Source of the DNA: Candidatus Didemnitutus mandela
GTDB taxonomy: Bacteria > Verrucomicrobiota > Verrucomicrobiia > Opitutales > Opitutaceae
Length of the DNA: 64,000 nucleotides
NCBI GenBank assembly: GCA_002591725.1
Contig: NJAL01000006.1
Location: 16,057-80,056 of the forward strand
Direction: 5' to 3'
The translations under genes were made by a program, and so were the position numbers. Below, one piece after another: positions 10,870-20,571 of the stretch (position 1 is its first letter; every line of letters starts with the position of its first letter). The notes beneath the pieces are model-generated. The model worked only from the letters and a program-made list of their open reading frames with translations. It was not told where the DNA came from and searched no databases.

Positions 10870-11800
10870 CCTCGACCGTCCTTTGTTCCTAGAAAACATC
10901 GAACGTTTGGCGCACTAGTGCCAGCCAGTGATTCCCAAAGCCAGGGGCACCATCGCCTGGGTATTCTCCGCATGGCAAAATCGCACCTACACAACAAGAC
11001 CAACGTAACGCACCGCACAAACCGCCACGCACCCTTAACGCCCACCTTAAACTCCACTTCGGTGCGGATAGCAGAAACCAATTTCAAGAGATACTTCAAC
11101 AAGATATCTTCCACGAAGACCAGCCCTGACACCAACTGCGCTTGCAGCACCCTCGGGCCCAGCGGCCCGACGACCACTGAGAGTGGAATCACATTATGGC
11201 CGAGCCACGGCCGCCCACAGAATTTTCAATTCAACCACCGGTTCTGGATAACCCATGTACACTCATGTACAAGCGCAAGGGAAGCCAATCCATCTGGCAC
11301 ACTCCGGAAACGGGGAAGTACCCTCATAATCAACAGAGTTGTGGCTTCAGCCATAAAGAGCGTGCCGAACGGATTGGCGGTCCCACCTAATCCTCATCCG
11401 TGCAAAATCGATCACTTCGAGCAACGCAGAATGCGTCTTCGGTACTGAACGGTTGATCTCGTCCGCCAGCACCAAGTTCGGAAAGACCGGGTTCAGCTTG
11501 AACGCGAACTATTCCCACTGCTTCGTCGTAAACCGAAAAACTTGTCACGTCACTCGATAGCAGACTGCTGGTAAACTGGATTCTCAAGAACGCATAAACC
11601 GTCGCGCAAAACAGAGCGTAAGCGAGCGTTGTCTTACAAACACTGGGAATGCCCTCGATTAGCAGAGGGCCTGCGGGCGAGCAAACACGCCAAGTACTTG
11701 TTCGATCACGTAATCCTTACCACAAATGACCACAGCCACATCACCTTTCACAGTCGCCCGACTTGCCGCCTGTACATTCGCAACGTCTTTTTTTAGCATA
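10870..11800 (-). pseudogene. Decayed MoxR-family AAA+ ATPase
   Basis: Read on the minus strand across several frame changes, this stretch matches a full-length MoxR ATPase (about 310 residues), a chaperone-like AAA+ protein usually encoded next to DUF58 and von Willebrand genes. In order I can read a degenerate Walker A (GIPSVCKTTLA), then RIQFTSSLLSSDVT, then [20 protein letters not shown] (the Walker B region), then NSVDYEGTSPFPE and a C-terminal lid part with VEDILLKYLLKLVSAIRTEV. Each piece is in the expected order but in different frames with intervening stops. The Walker A glycine and lysine context is damaged. The gene is clearly dead. Confidence 0.85.
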
Positions 11801-13785
11801 AAGTTGTTTATGACCAGAAGCTAGCGTTTACGATTTCTCTCGCAAACGGATTTCTTTATGCCCGCAATTGAATCATAAGCCGGCTTAAGTGTCGTCAGCC
11901 GTTGGCTCCCATGGTCGGCAACAAGCCGGCCGCCACATATTTCAGGCGATACCGGTGCAGCGTACTTTTTTCTCAGCTTTCCCTAGGTCGAGCTCGATCC
12001 GCAAACCTTTTTCTTTGCTTTGTGCCGCCGCTGCGCGAGTTTGTCGCGGCAAAACGACTGATTCTCATGCTCGGCATCGGACTCATAACTTTTACCACGT
12101 TGCCGGTCGGACTGACGGCACACTAGTTAACATCCGGTCTCGGACTGGCGATAGCTTTTGTACTTCGTGTAGTGGCTTCGTCGACGGACATAAATCGCTA
12201 TGAGTGTGCGGTCATGGAGCGGCTTAAAATGCCACAGGGAGTCACTACAGTGTTGAACGAAGGATAAACCTTGGTGAGCAGATGTCACAGGTTTGTAGCC
12301 GCCCTTCAAACTCGCGGTCGACATATTGGTGGTAACAACGTTATCGCTTCGGGCTACAGCTTGGCAACTCGTCCTAATCGCCCTCGTTAGGCTGGCCTCT
12401 TCGCAGACCTAGAGCTCGCCTTCCCCGTGGCCCGCCTGCACAACTAGCTGAAAAATCTATACGGGTTCGGATGTGTTCATCGAAGTCACTTTCCAACTAC
12501 TGACTGTATCCTCCGCCTGCCTGACAGCGAAAGGCATCGGAAAAGTCGGGTACCCCCCCTCCGACCTAGCGTCCGGCCTTTATTCAGGCATGGGGGGATC
12601 TTTTCGCACCAGTGCAGTCTCGCGGCAGATATCGTAACTCCATAGGCGGCGATCGTTTTGTTTTGGCTCAACAGCCTGGCCTTCGTGCTTCCCGGTCTGC
12701 AATTTTCGGAGCTCTAGTCGACGATCAATCATCAGTGCACTGGCGCTCTTCGTCGACCCAGTGGCGGGCACCGCTAACTTAAACTTTCCCGACGTTCACC
12801 TATCCTTTCTTGCTTTATGTCCCACTCCGAAAGCCCGAAAAGTTTTTCTCGTAGCGCATCACAGCCACCGCCGGGTTGGTAAGCATTTGGTAGTACAGTA
12901 ACGCTCGCCAGAGCGCTCTCGATTCCAACTGGAATCATTAGACGGTTTCCCGGATGCTAACACGCAATATGGTCATCTTCCTTGCCTTCGGCGTCATCCT
13001 AACGACACTGTTGCCCTACGGCACGACACTTGAATGGATGGGAGTCGATTATTGGGAAACTTGGGCTGCAAGCCAACGGGCCTAACCCCGCAAGAAAAAA
13101 CTAGTGTACGCTACCACCGTCGAGGTCAGCCTGAAAAAGCAACGAAGTTGCGAACGACCAAACTTCGAGCAGGGAGAGCCCCACCGTTTTTCCCCTCGTG
13201 ATCGCGGAACACAAGCACCAGCTCACAAAGACTAACAAACCGCTGGATGGGGATCCATCCTCTTCAAACGTTTCGCAATCGATAACCTCTGGCGTCATGA
13301 CAGGCGAGGTGTATCCGCCCATTGCAACGGCCGCATCGATCATGAGAAACCGCTAACCTCACCGGGTTGCGAAGAGTCTTGTCGGTAATTTTTGAGCACA
13401 CGCTTTCTGTACGAACTCAGCCGACCCAGGGAAATCCCCTGAATCTTACACATGAGTATGACATCCTTTCCCATCACCCTTTCACGAATACCATGCGCAT
13501 TAAGGCGAATGGGAACCCGATTATAGACGTTGGTCAATTGGAATAGTTATTCATCGCTTCGGCTTTGAAGGCGATCCGAGTCAAGGACGGCACCGCTTCA
13601 CGGAAGGCCACGAGCTTGAACTCGCACGCGAGGACAATCGTTTTCGAATTTCCAGACCGACAACCAAAATAGCAGAAGCACTTCCTGAACCTTCGGTTCA
13701 GTAAAAATAGATCTTTTTATATTTCAGTATATAACCTACCTGTTATCCCTTGTCAAACGCGACAATACACCTCTAACTTGAAAGG
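11801..13785. other. Gene desert with one short membrane-like peptide frame
   Basis: No gene can be supported over about 2 kb. On the plus strand a hydrophobic stretch near 12035-12126 (KRLILMLGIGLITFTTLP) resembles the first membrane helix of DUF58-type proteins, which would fit a former MoxR neighbour, but it is too short to claim. A 43-codon plus-strand frame at 12954-13085 starting MLTRNMVIFLAFG has one membrane-like segment but no ribosome binding site or family match. The minus strand at 13100-13540 has open stretches that I could not identify. The last 250 bases presumably contain the promoter of the uppS operon, but no clear -35/-10 pair was found. Confidence 0.5.
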
Positions 13786-14529
13786 GTGTCGTATTTGTTT
13801 CCGGGAAATCTTCTTAGACACGTGGCCATCATCATGGATGGCAACGGTCGCTGGGCGAAACAGCGCGGTCTGCCTCGGCTGGAAGGCCATCGTCGCGGTC
13901 TGGAAACGGTGCGTACCATCGTCAATACGGCCCAGCAAATTGGCATTCGCTACCTAACGCTTTACGTTTTTTCCGTGGAAAACTGGAAGCGGCCCGCCGA
14001 GGAAGTTTCCGAACTGATGGGTCTGCTCGATTTCTTCCTAAAGCGCGAACTCAAGAACCTGATCAGGGACCAAGTGCGGCTGCACACCATCGGCCGCATC
14101 GATCAGTTGCCAACAAATCTGCAGTGGGAACTCACCCGTGCGAAGGAAGCGACCAGCCAGTTCAAACAGTGGAATCTTATCCTAGCACTCAACTACAGCG
14201 CGCAAACCGAGGCCGCCGACGCAGCCCGCGCCTACGGCGAGGCCATGCTGGCCGGCCGCGAAAAACCGGGCGAAGCCACATGGGAGAAGTTTCGCCGCTA
14301 TCTTTATACCGCCGATTTCCCCAATCCCGACCTGGTGGTCCGAACCTCCGGGGAAAACCGTCTCAGCAATTTCCTTATGCTCCAACTCGCCTACGCGGAA
14401 ATGGTTTTTACGCCCACTCTCTGGCCGGACTTCGGCCACGATGAACTTGTCGCCGCAGTAGAGTGCTACGGCTCCCGCGAGCGCCGCTATGGTCTCATCA
14501 CGGAACAAATCAAATCCTCCTCCCGCTAA
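13786..14529 (+). CDS. uppS: Undecaprenyl diphosphate synthase
   Basis: UppS is a cis-prenyltransferase that condenses eight isopentenyl diphosphates onto farnesyl diphosphate to make the C55 carrier lipid for peptidoglycan. The 247-residue protein has the catalytic motif HVAIIMDGNGRWAKQR (aspartate near residue 18), the FSVENWKRP motif and the C-terminal RTSGENRLSNFLMLQLAYAE block that contacts IPP. Translation starts at GTG with a good AAGG ribosome binding site a few bases upstream. It opens a tight operon with cdsA, dxr and rseP. Length and motifs are complete. Confidence 0.96.
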   Translation: MSYLFPGNLLRHVAIIMDGNGRWAKQRGLPRLEGHRRGLETVRTIVNTAQQIGIRYLTLYVFSVENWKRPAEEVSELMGLLDFFLKRELKNLIRDQVRLHTIGRIDQLPTNLQWELTRAKEATSQFKQWNLILALNYSAQTEAADAARAYGEAMLAGREKPGEATWEKFRRYLYTADFPNPDLVVRTSGENRLSNFLMLQLAYAEMVFTPTLWPDFGHDELVAAVECYGSRERRYGLITEQIKSSSR

Positions 14530-14555
14530 CCGAGTTTGCATCTTCTTTTTTCGCC

Positions 14556-15386
14556 GTGGCTTCACGCATCTTCAGCACTATCCTGCTCTGGGTCATCATT
14601 CTCGGGAGCCTGTGGTTTTTCGGTGAGCATGCCGCCATCGTCCTGCTCACACTAGCCACAACACTCACGCTGCACGAATTTTATCAATTGATTGAAAAGA
14701 TCGGCTACCGCCCATTCCGCTGGCTTGGGCTAACGCTCAGTGTCGCAATGACCGCTGGTTCTTTTTACTATGACAACTATAGCGCAACCAATGCCCTGCC
14801 CGAGGCGCTGCTCGTTTTTGGCTTACTCATCTCGTTTTTTGCAGCGCTCGGCGCCCGCGAAACCAGCGCTCGCGTAGAAGCCATCTGTTTCACTATGATG
14901 GGCCTTGTCGCCATCTCGTTTACGCTCCAATATCTCATTCGCATCCTCACACTCGACACCGGAGCAGTCGGCGGCCTCGGCCTCTGCCTGTGGGTTGTCG
15001 CAACCTCGAAGTTCTGCGATGTGGGCGCGCTGCTCACCGGCATGGCGATCGGAAAACACAAAATGAGCCCTAGCATCAGCGCCAAGAAAACCTGGGAAGG
15101 TGCCGTAGGCGGTGTACTCGTTTCTTCCGGAATCGGCGCCAGCATCGCCTTTTTCGCTTCCGCCTATCTTCCGGAATTTCTCACTCCTCTCACTGCCGCG
15201 ATAATCGCCGTGCCACTCGCCATCACGACTATCGTTTCCGACCTAATCGAGTCTGCCATAAAGCGGCGCGCAGATAGCAAGGATGCGGGGAAACTCATTC
15301 CCGGCATCGGTGGCGCTTTCGACCTGACGGACAGCCTGCTACTCACGGCTCCGGTCGCATTCTACGTTTTTTCCTTCCTAGTTTAG
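14556..15386 (+). CDS. cdsA: Phosphatidate cytidylyltransferase
   Basis: CdsA makes CDP-diacylglycerol from CTP and phosphatidic acid, the branch point for all membrane phospholipids. The 276-residue protein begins at a GTG 26 bases after uppS; the open frame extends upstream, but that part overlaps uppS and is not family-like. It has about eight membrane helices and the CdsA signature near the end (SAKKTWEGAVGG, then SDLIESAIKRRADSKD and PGIGGAFDLTDS). The usual PGHGG is PGIGG here, a conservative variant. dxr follows after 15 bases in the same frame. Confidence 0.94.
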   Translation: MASRIFSTILLWVIILGSLWFFGEHAAIVLLTLATTLTLHEFYQLIEKIGYRPFRWLGLTLSVAMTAGSFYYDNYSATNALPEALLVFGLLISFFAALGARETSARVEAICFTMMGLVAISFTLQYLIRILTLDTGAVGGLGLCLWVVATSKFCDVGALLTGMAIGKHKMSPSISAKKTWEGAVGGVLVSSGIGASIAFFASAYLPEFLTPLTAAIIAVPLAITTIVSDLIESAIKRRADSKDAGKLIPGIGGAFDLTDSLLLTAPVAFYVFSFLV

Positions 15387-15401
15387 TTTTGTGCTTTAGT
15401 T

Positions 15402-16580
15402 TTGTGCTCCCCTCCCAAATTTCTTAAACGTCGCATTGCCCTGCTCGGGGCCACCGGCTCCATAGGAGAAAGTGCGCTGCGCGTCCTTGCAGTCCATCAG
15501 GACCAACTGGAACTTGTGAGTATCGCGGCCCAGTACAATCACCGCCGACTCGCCGAAATCGCCCGGGCTTTTAGAGTTCGCCACGTCGGTATTTTCGACA
15601 ACGCTGCTTTTAATGAAGCAAAGGCTGGGGGGCAGTTCGCACCCGACATCAGACTATATGGCGGGCTGGCCGGGCTCACAGAGCTGGCGACCATGCCCGA
15701 GGCCGATGTAGTGCTCGTTGCAGTCGCAGGCACCACCGCTTTGAAGCCGACCCTCGCTGCCATCGCCGCGCAAAAGACCATCGCTCTCGCTTCGAAAGAA
15801 ATCCTCGTGCTTGCTGGAAAGTTTGTAATGGCCGCCGCCCGCGCCAGCGGCAAACCACTGTTGCCAATCGACAGCGAGCACAACGCCATTTTTCAGTGTT
15901 TGGAGCGGCGCCCCACTGCTGAAGTCAGCCGTGTCGTACTTACCGCTTCCGGTGGCGCGTTTTGTAACTGGCCGCTGAAAAAACTGGCTCAAGCCAAGCC
16001 GGCGGACGCTCTCAAACACCCAAATTGGTCGATGGGGCCGAAAATCACGGTAGACTCGGCAACGCTCGCCAACAAAGGACTGGAGCTAATCGAAGCCCAA
16101 TGGCTGTTCGGCCTGCGCGCCGAGCAATGCGAGGCAGTGCTGCACGCCAAAAGCATCGTGCACTGTCTTGTCGAATTGACAGACGGCTCGTTTCTCACCC
16201 AGCTTTGCCCACCGTCAATGACATTCCCGATCCAGCACGCGCTGTTCCACCCCGTTCGCGCTTCGCGACCAACGGAAGCGGGTCTGGACCTTAGCCGCGC
16301 GTTAACCCTCGATTTCAAACCGGCCGACGAGACACGTTTCCCCTGTCTTCGCCTCGCGAAGCAAGCCATGCGTACCGGTGGCGCCGCCCCAGCTATCTTC
16401 AATGCCGCCAACGAGATCGCTGTCGCTGCTTTCCTTGGGGGCCGCATTCCCTTCCTTGCGATTTCCGAAATAATCGCCCACACTCTGGGCAGTCTTTCAT
16501 CTTGTGATCCAACCACTCTCCAAGAAGCCCTTGCGATTGACACCGAAGCGCGCCGTCTAGCCTCCCAATTTTTTGTTTGA
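15402..16580 (+). CDS. dxr: 1-deoxy-D-xylulose 5-phosphate reductoisomerase
   Basis: Dxr converts DXP to 2-C-methyl-D-erythritol 4-phosphate with NADPH, the committed step of the MEP isoprenoid pathway. The protein has 392 residues, typical for the family. The NADPH-binding motif GATGSIGESAL lies at about residues 16-26, ALASKEILVLAG in the middle, PIDSEHNAIFQCL at the metal/substrate site and MGPKITVDSATLANKGLE after it. No ATG or GTG is available between the cdsA stop and the conserved N-terminus, so TTG at 15402 is the likely start. It overlaps rseP by four bases. Confidence 0.95.
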   Translation: MCSPPKFLKRRIALLGATGSIGESALRVLAVHQDQLELVSIAAQYNHRRLAEIARAFRVRHVGIFDNAAFNEAKAGGQFAPDIRLYGGLAGLTELATMPEADVVLVAVAGTTALKPTLAAIAAQKTIALASKEILVLAGKFVMAAARASGKPLLPIDSEHNAIFQCLERRPTAEVSRVVLTASGGAFCNWPLKKLAQAKPADALKHPNWSMGPKITVDSATLANKGLELIEAQWLFGLRAEQCEAVLHAKSIVHCLVELTDGSFLTQLCPPSMTFPIQHALFHPVRASRPTEAGLDLSRALTLDFKPADETRFPCLRLAKQAMRTGGAAPAIFNAANEIAVAAFLGGRIPFLAISEIIAHTLGSLSSCDPTTLQEALAIDTEARRLASQFFV

Positions 16581-17992
16581 ACTACAATTTATTTCATTTT
16601 TTGATAACCACCCTTTGGTCCATCTTCTTGATTCTCCTTTTCGGCGGGGGCTCAATTTTTGTCCATGAACTCGGCCATTTCATCGTCGCTCGTCGCTACG
16701 GTCTGAAAGTCGATAGCTTTTCTATTGGTTTTGGACCGGCGCTGTGGCGTCGATATAGCAAAGATGGCATCGAATACCGCCTGTCAGTCTTGCCGTTTGG
16801 CGGCTATGTCACCCTCCCACAACTCGCCAACATAGCCGCACTCGAAGGCGGTGGTATACCTGTATCTAACCCGTCGCCCCCCGACACGGTTGCCGAGCGC
16901 ACTACCAATGTGCCAGAGCCAAGCTACTCGACCAAGATGGTCGTCTTCGTCGCTGGCGCTTTCTTCAACGTCCTCTTCGCGCTTCTACTTGCCATCGTTC
17001 TCTGGATCATCGGGCAGCAAACGAGCGAAAACCTTTCCACGACACGCATTGGTTACATTCCCGATACCATCCAGCTTCCTAGTGGAAAAAACGTCACGAG
17101 CCCGGCGCGAGAAGCCGGCTTTCAGGTAGGTGACACGATTCTCTCTCTCGACGGCCGCCAGGTCAGCAATTGGGCTGAGTTGCTGAACACGCTCATCACC
17201 AGTTCAAACGTCGCCACGGATGGCCGCCGCGAAGTTGTCTTCTCCGTTCTACGCGACGGCAAGCCTAAGGATATCACCGTCCATCCCATACTCGTGACCA
17301 AAAACTGCATTCGTAGAATCGGTATTCTCGCAGCCTACACGCCCATCGTAGCCAGCGTGCCAGAAAAATCCTTTACAAAAAAAATCGGTCTCCAGGCAGG
17401 CGACAAACTTATAAAGCTCGATGGCAAGCCGCTACTCAACCTTTTTTCCCTCTACGACACGCTGCAAGCCAAACCCGCCAAGCCGTTAATCCTCACGATA
17501 GTCCGGAGCGACCGCATGCTCGATCTGACCGTGCCGGCCGATCATCAGCACGATGCAAACTCGATTTTTGGTACAGACTTCCGCATTAAAACCGGCCTTA
17601 TCCACGAAAACCCTTTTTCTCAGCTTGGCAGCCAGCTACGCATGACGTGGCGGTTCGCCGCCAGTCTGCTCAAACCAAAGTCCGACATTGGCATCGACAA
17701 GCTCACCGGTCCCATCGGCATCGGTCATGCCTTCTGGAAAGCATCGAAATCCGGTATTCGCTACGTGTTCTGGATTACGACTTTGGTAAACATCAATCTT
17801 GCCATATTCAATCTGCTCCCCCTCCCAATTCTCGACGGCGGCCAAATGCTTTTTGCCACGATCAGCAAGCTCCGCGGCAAAACCCTTCCGCCCAATCTAA
17901 TCGCCACAGCAAACAGCGTTACGCTCATCCTTCTCTTATCTTTGATTATTTATGTCGGTTTTTTTGACATCCAGCACATTCGCCACAAATAA
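16577..17992 (+). CDS. rseP: RIP zinc metalloprotease RseP (site-2 protease)
   Basis: RseP is an intramembrane zinc protease that cleaves anti-sigma factors and leftover signal peptides in the inner membrane. The 471-residue protein has the zinc motif HELGH at residues 30-34 inside the first helix, FGPALWRR and PFGGYV just after, two periplasmic PDZ domains in the middle, and the second catalytic motif in the NLLPLPILDGG helix near residue 410. The start is TTG overlapping the dxr stop (TTGA), suggesting coupled translation. The gene order uppS-cdsA-dxr-rseP is widely conserved in bacteria. No anti-sigma substrate gene is seen here. Confidence 0.95.
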   Translation: MNYNLFHFLITTLWSIFLILLFGGGSIFVHELGHFIVARRYGLKVDSFSIGFGPALWRRYSKDGIEYRLSVLPFGGYVTLPQLANIAALEGGGIPVSNPSPPDTVAERTTNVPEPSYSTKMVVFVAGAFFNVLFALLLAIVLWIIGQQTSENLSTTRIGYIPDTIQLPSGKNVTSPAREAGFQVGDTILSLDGRQVSNWAELLNTLITSSNVATDGRREVVFSVLRDGKPKDITVHPILVTKNCIRRIGILAAYTPIVASVPEKSFTKKIGLQAGDKLIKLDGKPLLNLFSLYDTLQAKPAKPLILTIVRSDRMLDLTVPADHQHDANSIFGTDFRIKTGLIHENPFSQLGSQLRMTWRFAASLLKPKSDIGIDKLTGPIGIGHAFWKASKSGIRYVFWITTLVNINLAIFNLLPLPILDGGQMLFATISKLRGKTLPPNLIATANSVTLILLLSLIIYVGFFDIQHIRHK

Positions 17993-18036
17993 CGCGACCT
18001 GCACCACCAAACAGGTCGAAGATACAGCTCCGACAC

Positions 18037-18064
18037 CAAACCTGTAATCTATATGACAGGTTTG
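18037..18064. repeat. Inverted repeat between rseP and ispG
   Basis: Two 9-base arms, CAAACCTGT and ACAGGTTTG, are perfectly complementary with a 10-base loop, lying about 40 bases before the ispG start. There is no run of T after it, so it is not a standard terminator; it could be an RNA hairpin in the leader of ispG or an operator. A near copy of one arm (AAACAGGT) lies at 18009-18016. Confidence 0.4.
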
Positions 18065-18102
18065 CAATCGGCAGCAGCTCTTATTCATAGAGGAGCTCAG
18101 AC

Positions 18103-20139
18103 ATGTCTTATTGTACTTCCCGTTTTCACACCCTTCGCCGGCGCACAGTCGAGGTAAAAGTCGGCTCCGTCGGCATCGGCGGGACCAATCCCATCCGCCT
18201 GCAATCGATGACAACGAGCGACACTCAAGACGTCGCAGTCACCGTGAGACAATCCATTGTCCTCGCCAAAGCCGGTTCTGAAATCGTCCGCATCACCGCC
18301 CCGAACGTGTCCGCGGCAAAATGCCTGAAACATATCCGCGCGCAGTTCACGGCCGCCGGCTTCGGTCACGTACCGCTAGTCGCTGACACTCATTTCCTGC
18401 CCTCCGCCGCCATCGAAGCAGCCGAACACGTCGAAAAAATTCGCGTTAATCCCGGCAACTATGCCGACAAAAAAAAATTTACGGTCAAGGAATATACCGA
18501 CAACGATTACGATCACGAGCTCGAGCGGCTGAACAAATCGTTTTCTCCTCTCGTGAAACGCTGCAAGGAGCTCGGCCGCGCCATGCGCATCGGCACAAAC
18601 CACGGCTCGCTCTCCGACCGTATCATGAACCACTACGGTGACACGCCGCTAGGCATGGTCGAGAGCGCGCTGGAGTTTCTCCGCATCGCCTGCTCGCACG
18701 ATTATCACGCCATAGTACTTTCGATGAAGGCCAGCAATCCGAAGGTAATGATCCAGGCATATCGCCTCCTCGTAGAACGGATGCAGCAGGAGGATATGCA
18801 TTATCCGCTCCATCTCGGTGTCACCGAAGCCGGCGATGGCGAAGACGGACGGATCAAGAGCGCCATCGGCATCGGCTCGCTCCTACTCGACGGTTTAGGT
18901 GACACCATTCGCATCTCGCTCACCGAGGATTCGGTCTACGAAATTCCTGTCGCCCGTGCCATCGCCAACAAGGCCATGAGCCTCTGGGCTGCGCCGCAGC
19001 CGGAAGCAACCGCGCTGCCGCTCACTGACGGGGTCGACCCTTTCCACTTCACCAAGCGCGCCACAGCAGAATTACAGTTTCCCGAAAAATGCGCCGTCGG
19101 TCCCCAAGTAATCGTACTAGCCCCATTGGAAAACCTTCCCGTTGCGCTGGACCTGCTCGCATCGCCGCGATTGAAAGACACACCCGCTGATGGACTTCTG
19201 ATTCCGCTCGCACAAGCAACCGAACTCGAAGCACTGCGTGGCATCATCTTAGGACGGGAATTGCCGGTGTCGTTTCTCGTCTTTGACATCGCATCCGGTA
19301 TCACGCTCGAGCAGCTCAGCACACTCTTGCAGTCTTTTAAAGGTCGCGTGGTCGTCACCCGTCGATTCGCAGCAACGGAAGTTGAAGCGCTTCGCGCTTT
19401 CGTTACCACTATTCGTGGCCACGGACACTTTTCCGCCCCGGAAATCGCATTGGAGGATTTTCCCCTTTATGAGCCGCTGCTCCGCAAAATCGGCAACGCA
19501 GGCCTGATTTTTACACTCTCGGGCTTGTCCGCGTCACACGCAATCGCCACCCATGCCGTCGGCGCTTATCGCCGGCTCCTTGAGTTTCTCCGCAGAGCGG
19601 ACCTGCGAACGCCAATCTGGATTCGCAATACCGCCGAGACCGCCGTACGCAGCGACAGCTCTTTTCTCTCGAAGCTGCTCGAAGCGAGTTTTCTCACCGG
19701 CACATTACTCTGCGATGGCGCAGGCGACTTCGTGAGCATCGAGACTGAAGCGGACGTTACTCGTGCAACCAAGCTCGCTTACAACATCCTCCAGGCTTCC
19801 GGTGCACGCATTTCCAAAACCGAATTCGTCACGTGTCCGAGCTGCGGACGGACTCTTTTCGACCTACAAAAAACCGTCCAGCGGGTTCGGAAGAAAACGG
19901 GCCACCTCAAAGGCGTCAAACTCGCCATCATGGGTTGCATCGTGAACGGTCCGGGAGAAATGGCCGATGCCGATTTCGGCTACGTCGGCGGTGCGCCCGG
20001 AAAGATCAATCTTTACGTGGGGAAAACATGCGTCCAATATAACATCCCCCAAACAGAGGCCGATGCTCGATTGATCGAGCTTATTCGCGAGCATGGGAAA
20101 TGGGTTGATCCGGAGCCATACCACGCACTTCCGAGCTGA
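18103..20139 (+). CDS. ispG: 4-hydroxy-3-methylbut-2-enyl diphosphate synthase, long form
   Basis: IspG is a 4Fe-4S enzyme that converts MEcPP to HMBPP, the penultimate MEP pathway step. At 678 residues it is the long form with an inserted domain (roughly residues 290-550) between the TIM barrel and the cluster domain, as in plants, chlamydiae, Bacteroidetes and Verrucomicrobia. The barrel shows QSMTTSDTQDV and RVNPGNYADKKKF. The cluster domain has C578-x2-C581 (CPSCGRTLFD) and C612 in GCIVNGPGE, giving the three cysteine ligands and the final glutamate. The ATG start has an AGGAG ribosome binding site. With dxr upstream it forms part of an intact MEP cluster. Confidence 0.96.
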   Translation: MSYCTSRFHTLRRRTVEVKVGSVGIGGTNPIRLQSMTTSDTQDVAVTVRQSIVLAKAGSEIVRITAPNVSAAKCLKHIRAQFTAAGFGHVPLVADTHFLPSAAIEAAEHVEKIRVNPGNYADKKKFTVKEYTDNDYDHELERLNKSFSPLVKRCKELGRAMRIGTNHGSLSDRIMNHYGDTPLGMVESALEFLRIACSHDYHAIVLSMKASNPKVMIQAYRLLVERMQQEDMHYPLHLGVTEAGDGEDGRIKSAIGIGSLLLDGLGDTIRISLTEDSVYEIPVARAIANKAMSLWAAPQPEATALPLTDGVDPFHFTKRATAELQFPEKCAVGPQVIVLAPLENLPVALDLLASPRLKDTPADGLLIPLAQATELEALRGIILGRELPVSFLVFDIASGITLEQLSTLLQSFKGRVVVTRRFAATEVEALRAFVTTIRGHGHFSAPEIALEDFPLYEPLLRKIGNAGLIFTLSGLSASHAIATHAVGAYRRLLEFLRRADLRTPIWIRNTAETAVRSDSSFLSKLLEASFLTGTLLCDGAGDFVSIETEADVTRATKLAYNILQASGARISKTEFVTCPSCGRTLFDLQKTVQRVRKKTGHLKGVKLAIMGCIVNGPGEMADADFGYVGGAPGKINLYVGKTCVQYNIPQTEADARLIELIREHGKWVDPEPYHALPS

Positions 20140-20571
20140 TCCCAGAGTACAAAAAATAAATTTTCAGAGGTTTTCAGAGGAGAGCCTCAGCCTCCTGGGG
20201 TTTGTAACGTTTTTGTAGTAAGAAATTATACCTACCGGTATTGTCAACGCGTTTTGGGAATTGTCTTTGAAATGCATTTTCGGATTCACGTTAATATTCT
20301 AACTTTCTTTTAATTAAAACTCACTCTCACTCCTGTTCTTTGCCGCATGCTCCTTTGTATTGGGTTTAACCATTCGACTATGGTTTAACTTAGATATTGC
20401 CCCACACACAAATATGCGACCCGACCTATCTTCAGGCAGAGCATCGGCGCGCTTGGCCAATTCTACTTTCCCTGACGGATTTTTACTGGACCAAAATCGA
20501 TTAAAAAACGATAGTAGTGCCCACATTTCGAGAGTGTAAATAGTAAATAAAACTACTTCTTCATCAAGTTC
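20140..20571. other. Intergenic region upstream of dnaA
   Basis: This AT-richer 430-base gap contains a short direct repeat (TTTTCAGAGG twice, near 20161-20181) and two copies of GGTTTAAC near 20364-20388. I see no cluster of DnaA boxes (TTATCCACA or one-mismatch forms), so an origin of replication is not supported. A 70-codon minus-strand frame spans 20314-20526 but lacks a ribosome binding site and resembles no family I know. The dnaA promoter presumably lies here. Confidence 0.45.

Noticed and set aside
8810..13785. Possible biosynthetic or defence island in the large gap
   Set aside because: Apart from the MoxR ghost no domain can be read, and there is no sign of recent acquisition such as a distinct composition, an integrase or flanking repeats.
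20314..20526. 70-codon minus-strand frame upstream of dnaA
   Set aside because: No ribosome binding site and no resemblance to rpmH or any other gene usually found there; it is probably a chance frame in the intergenic region.
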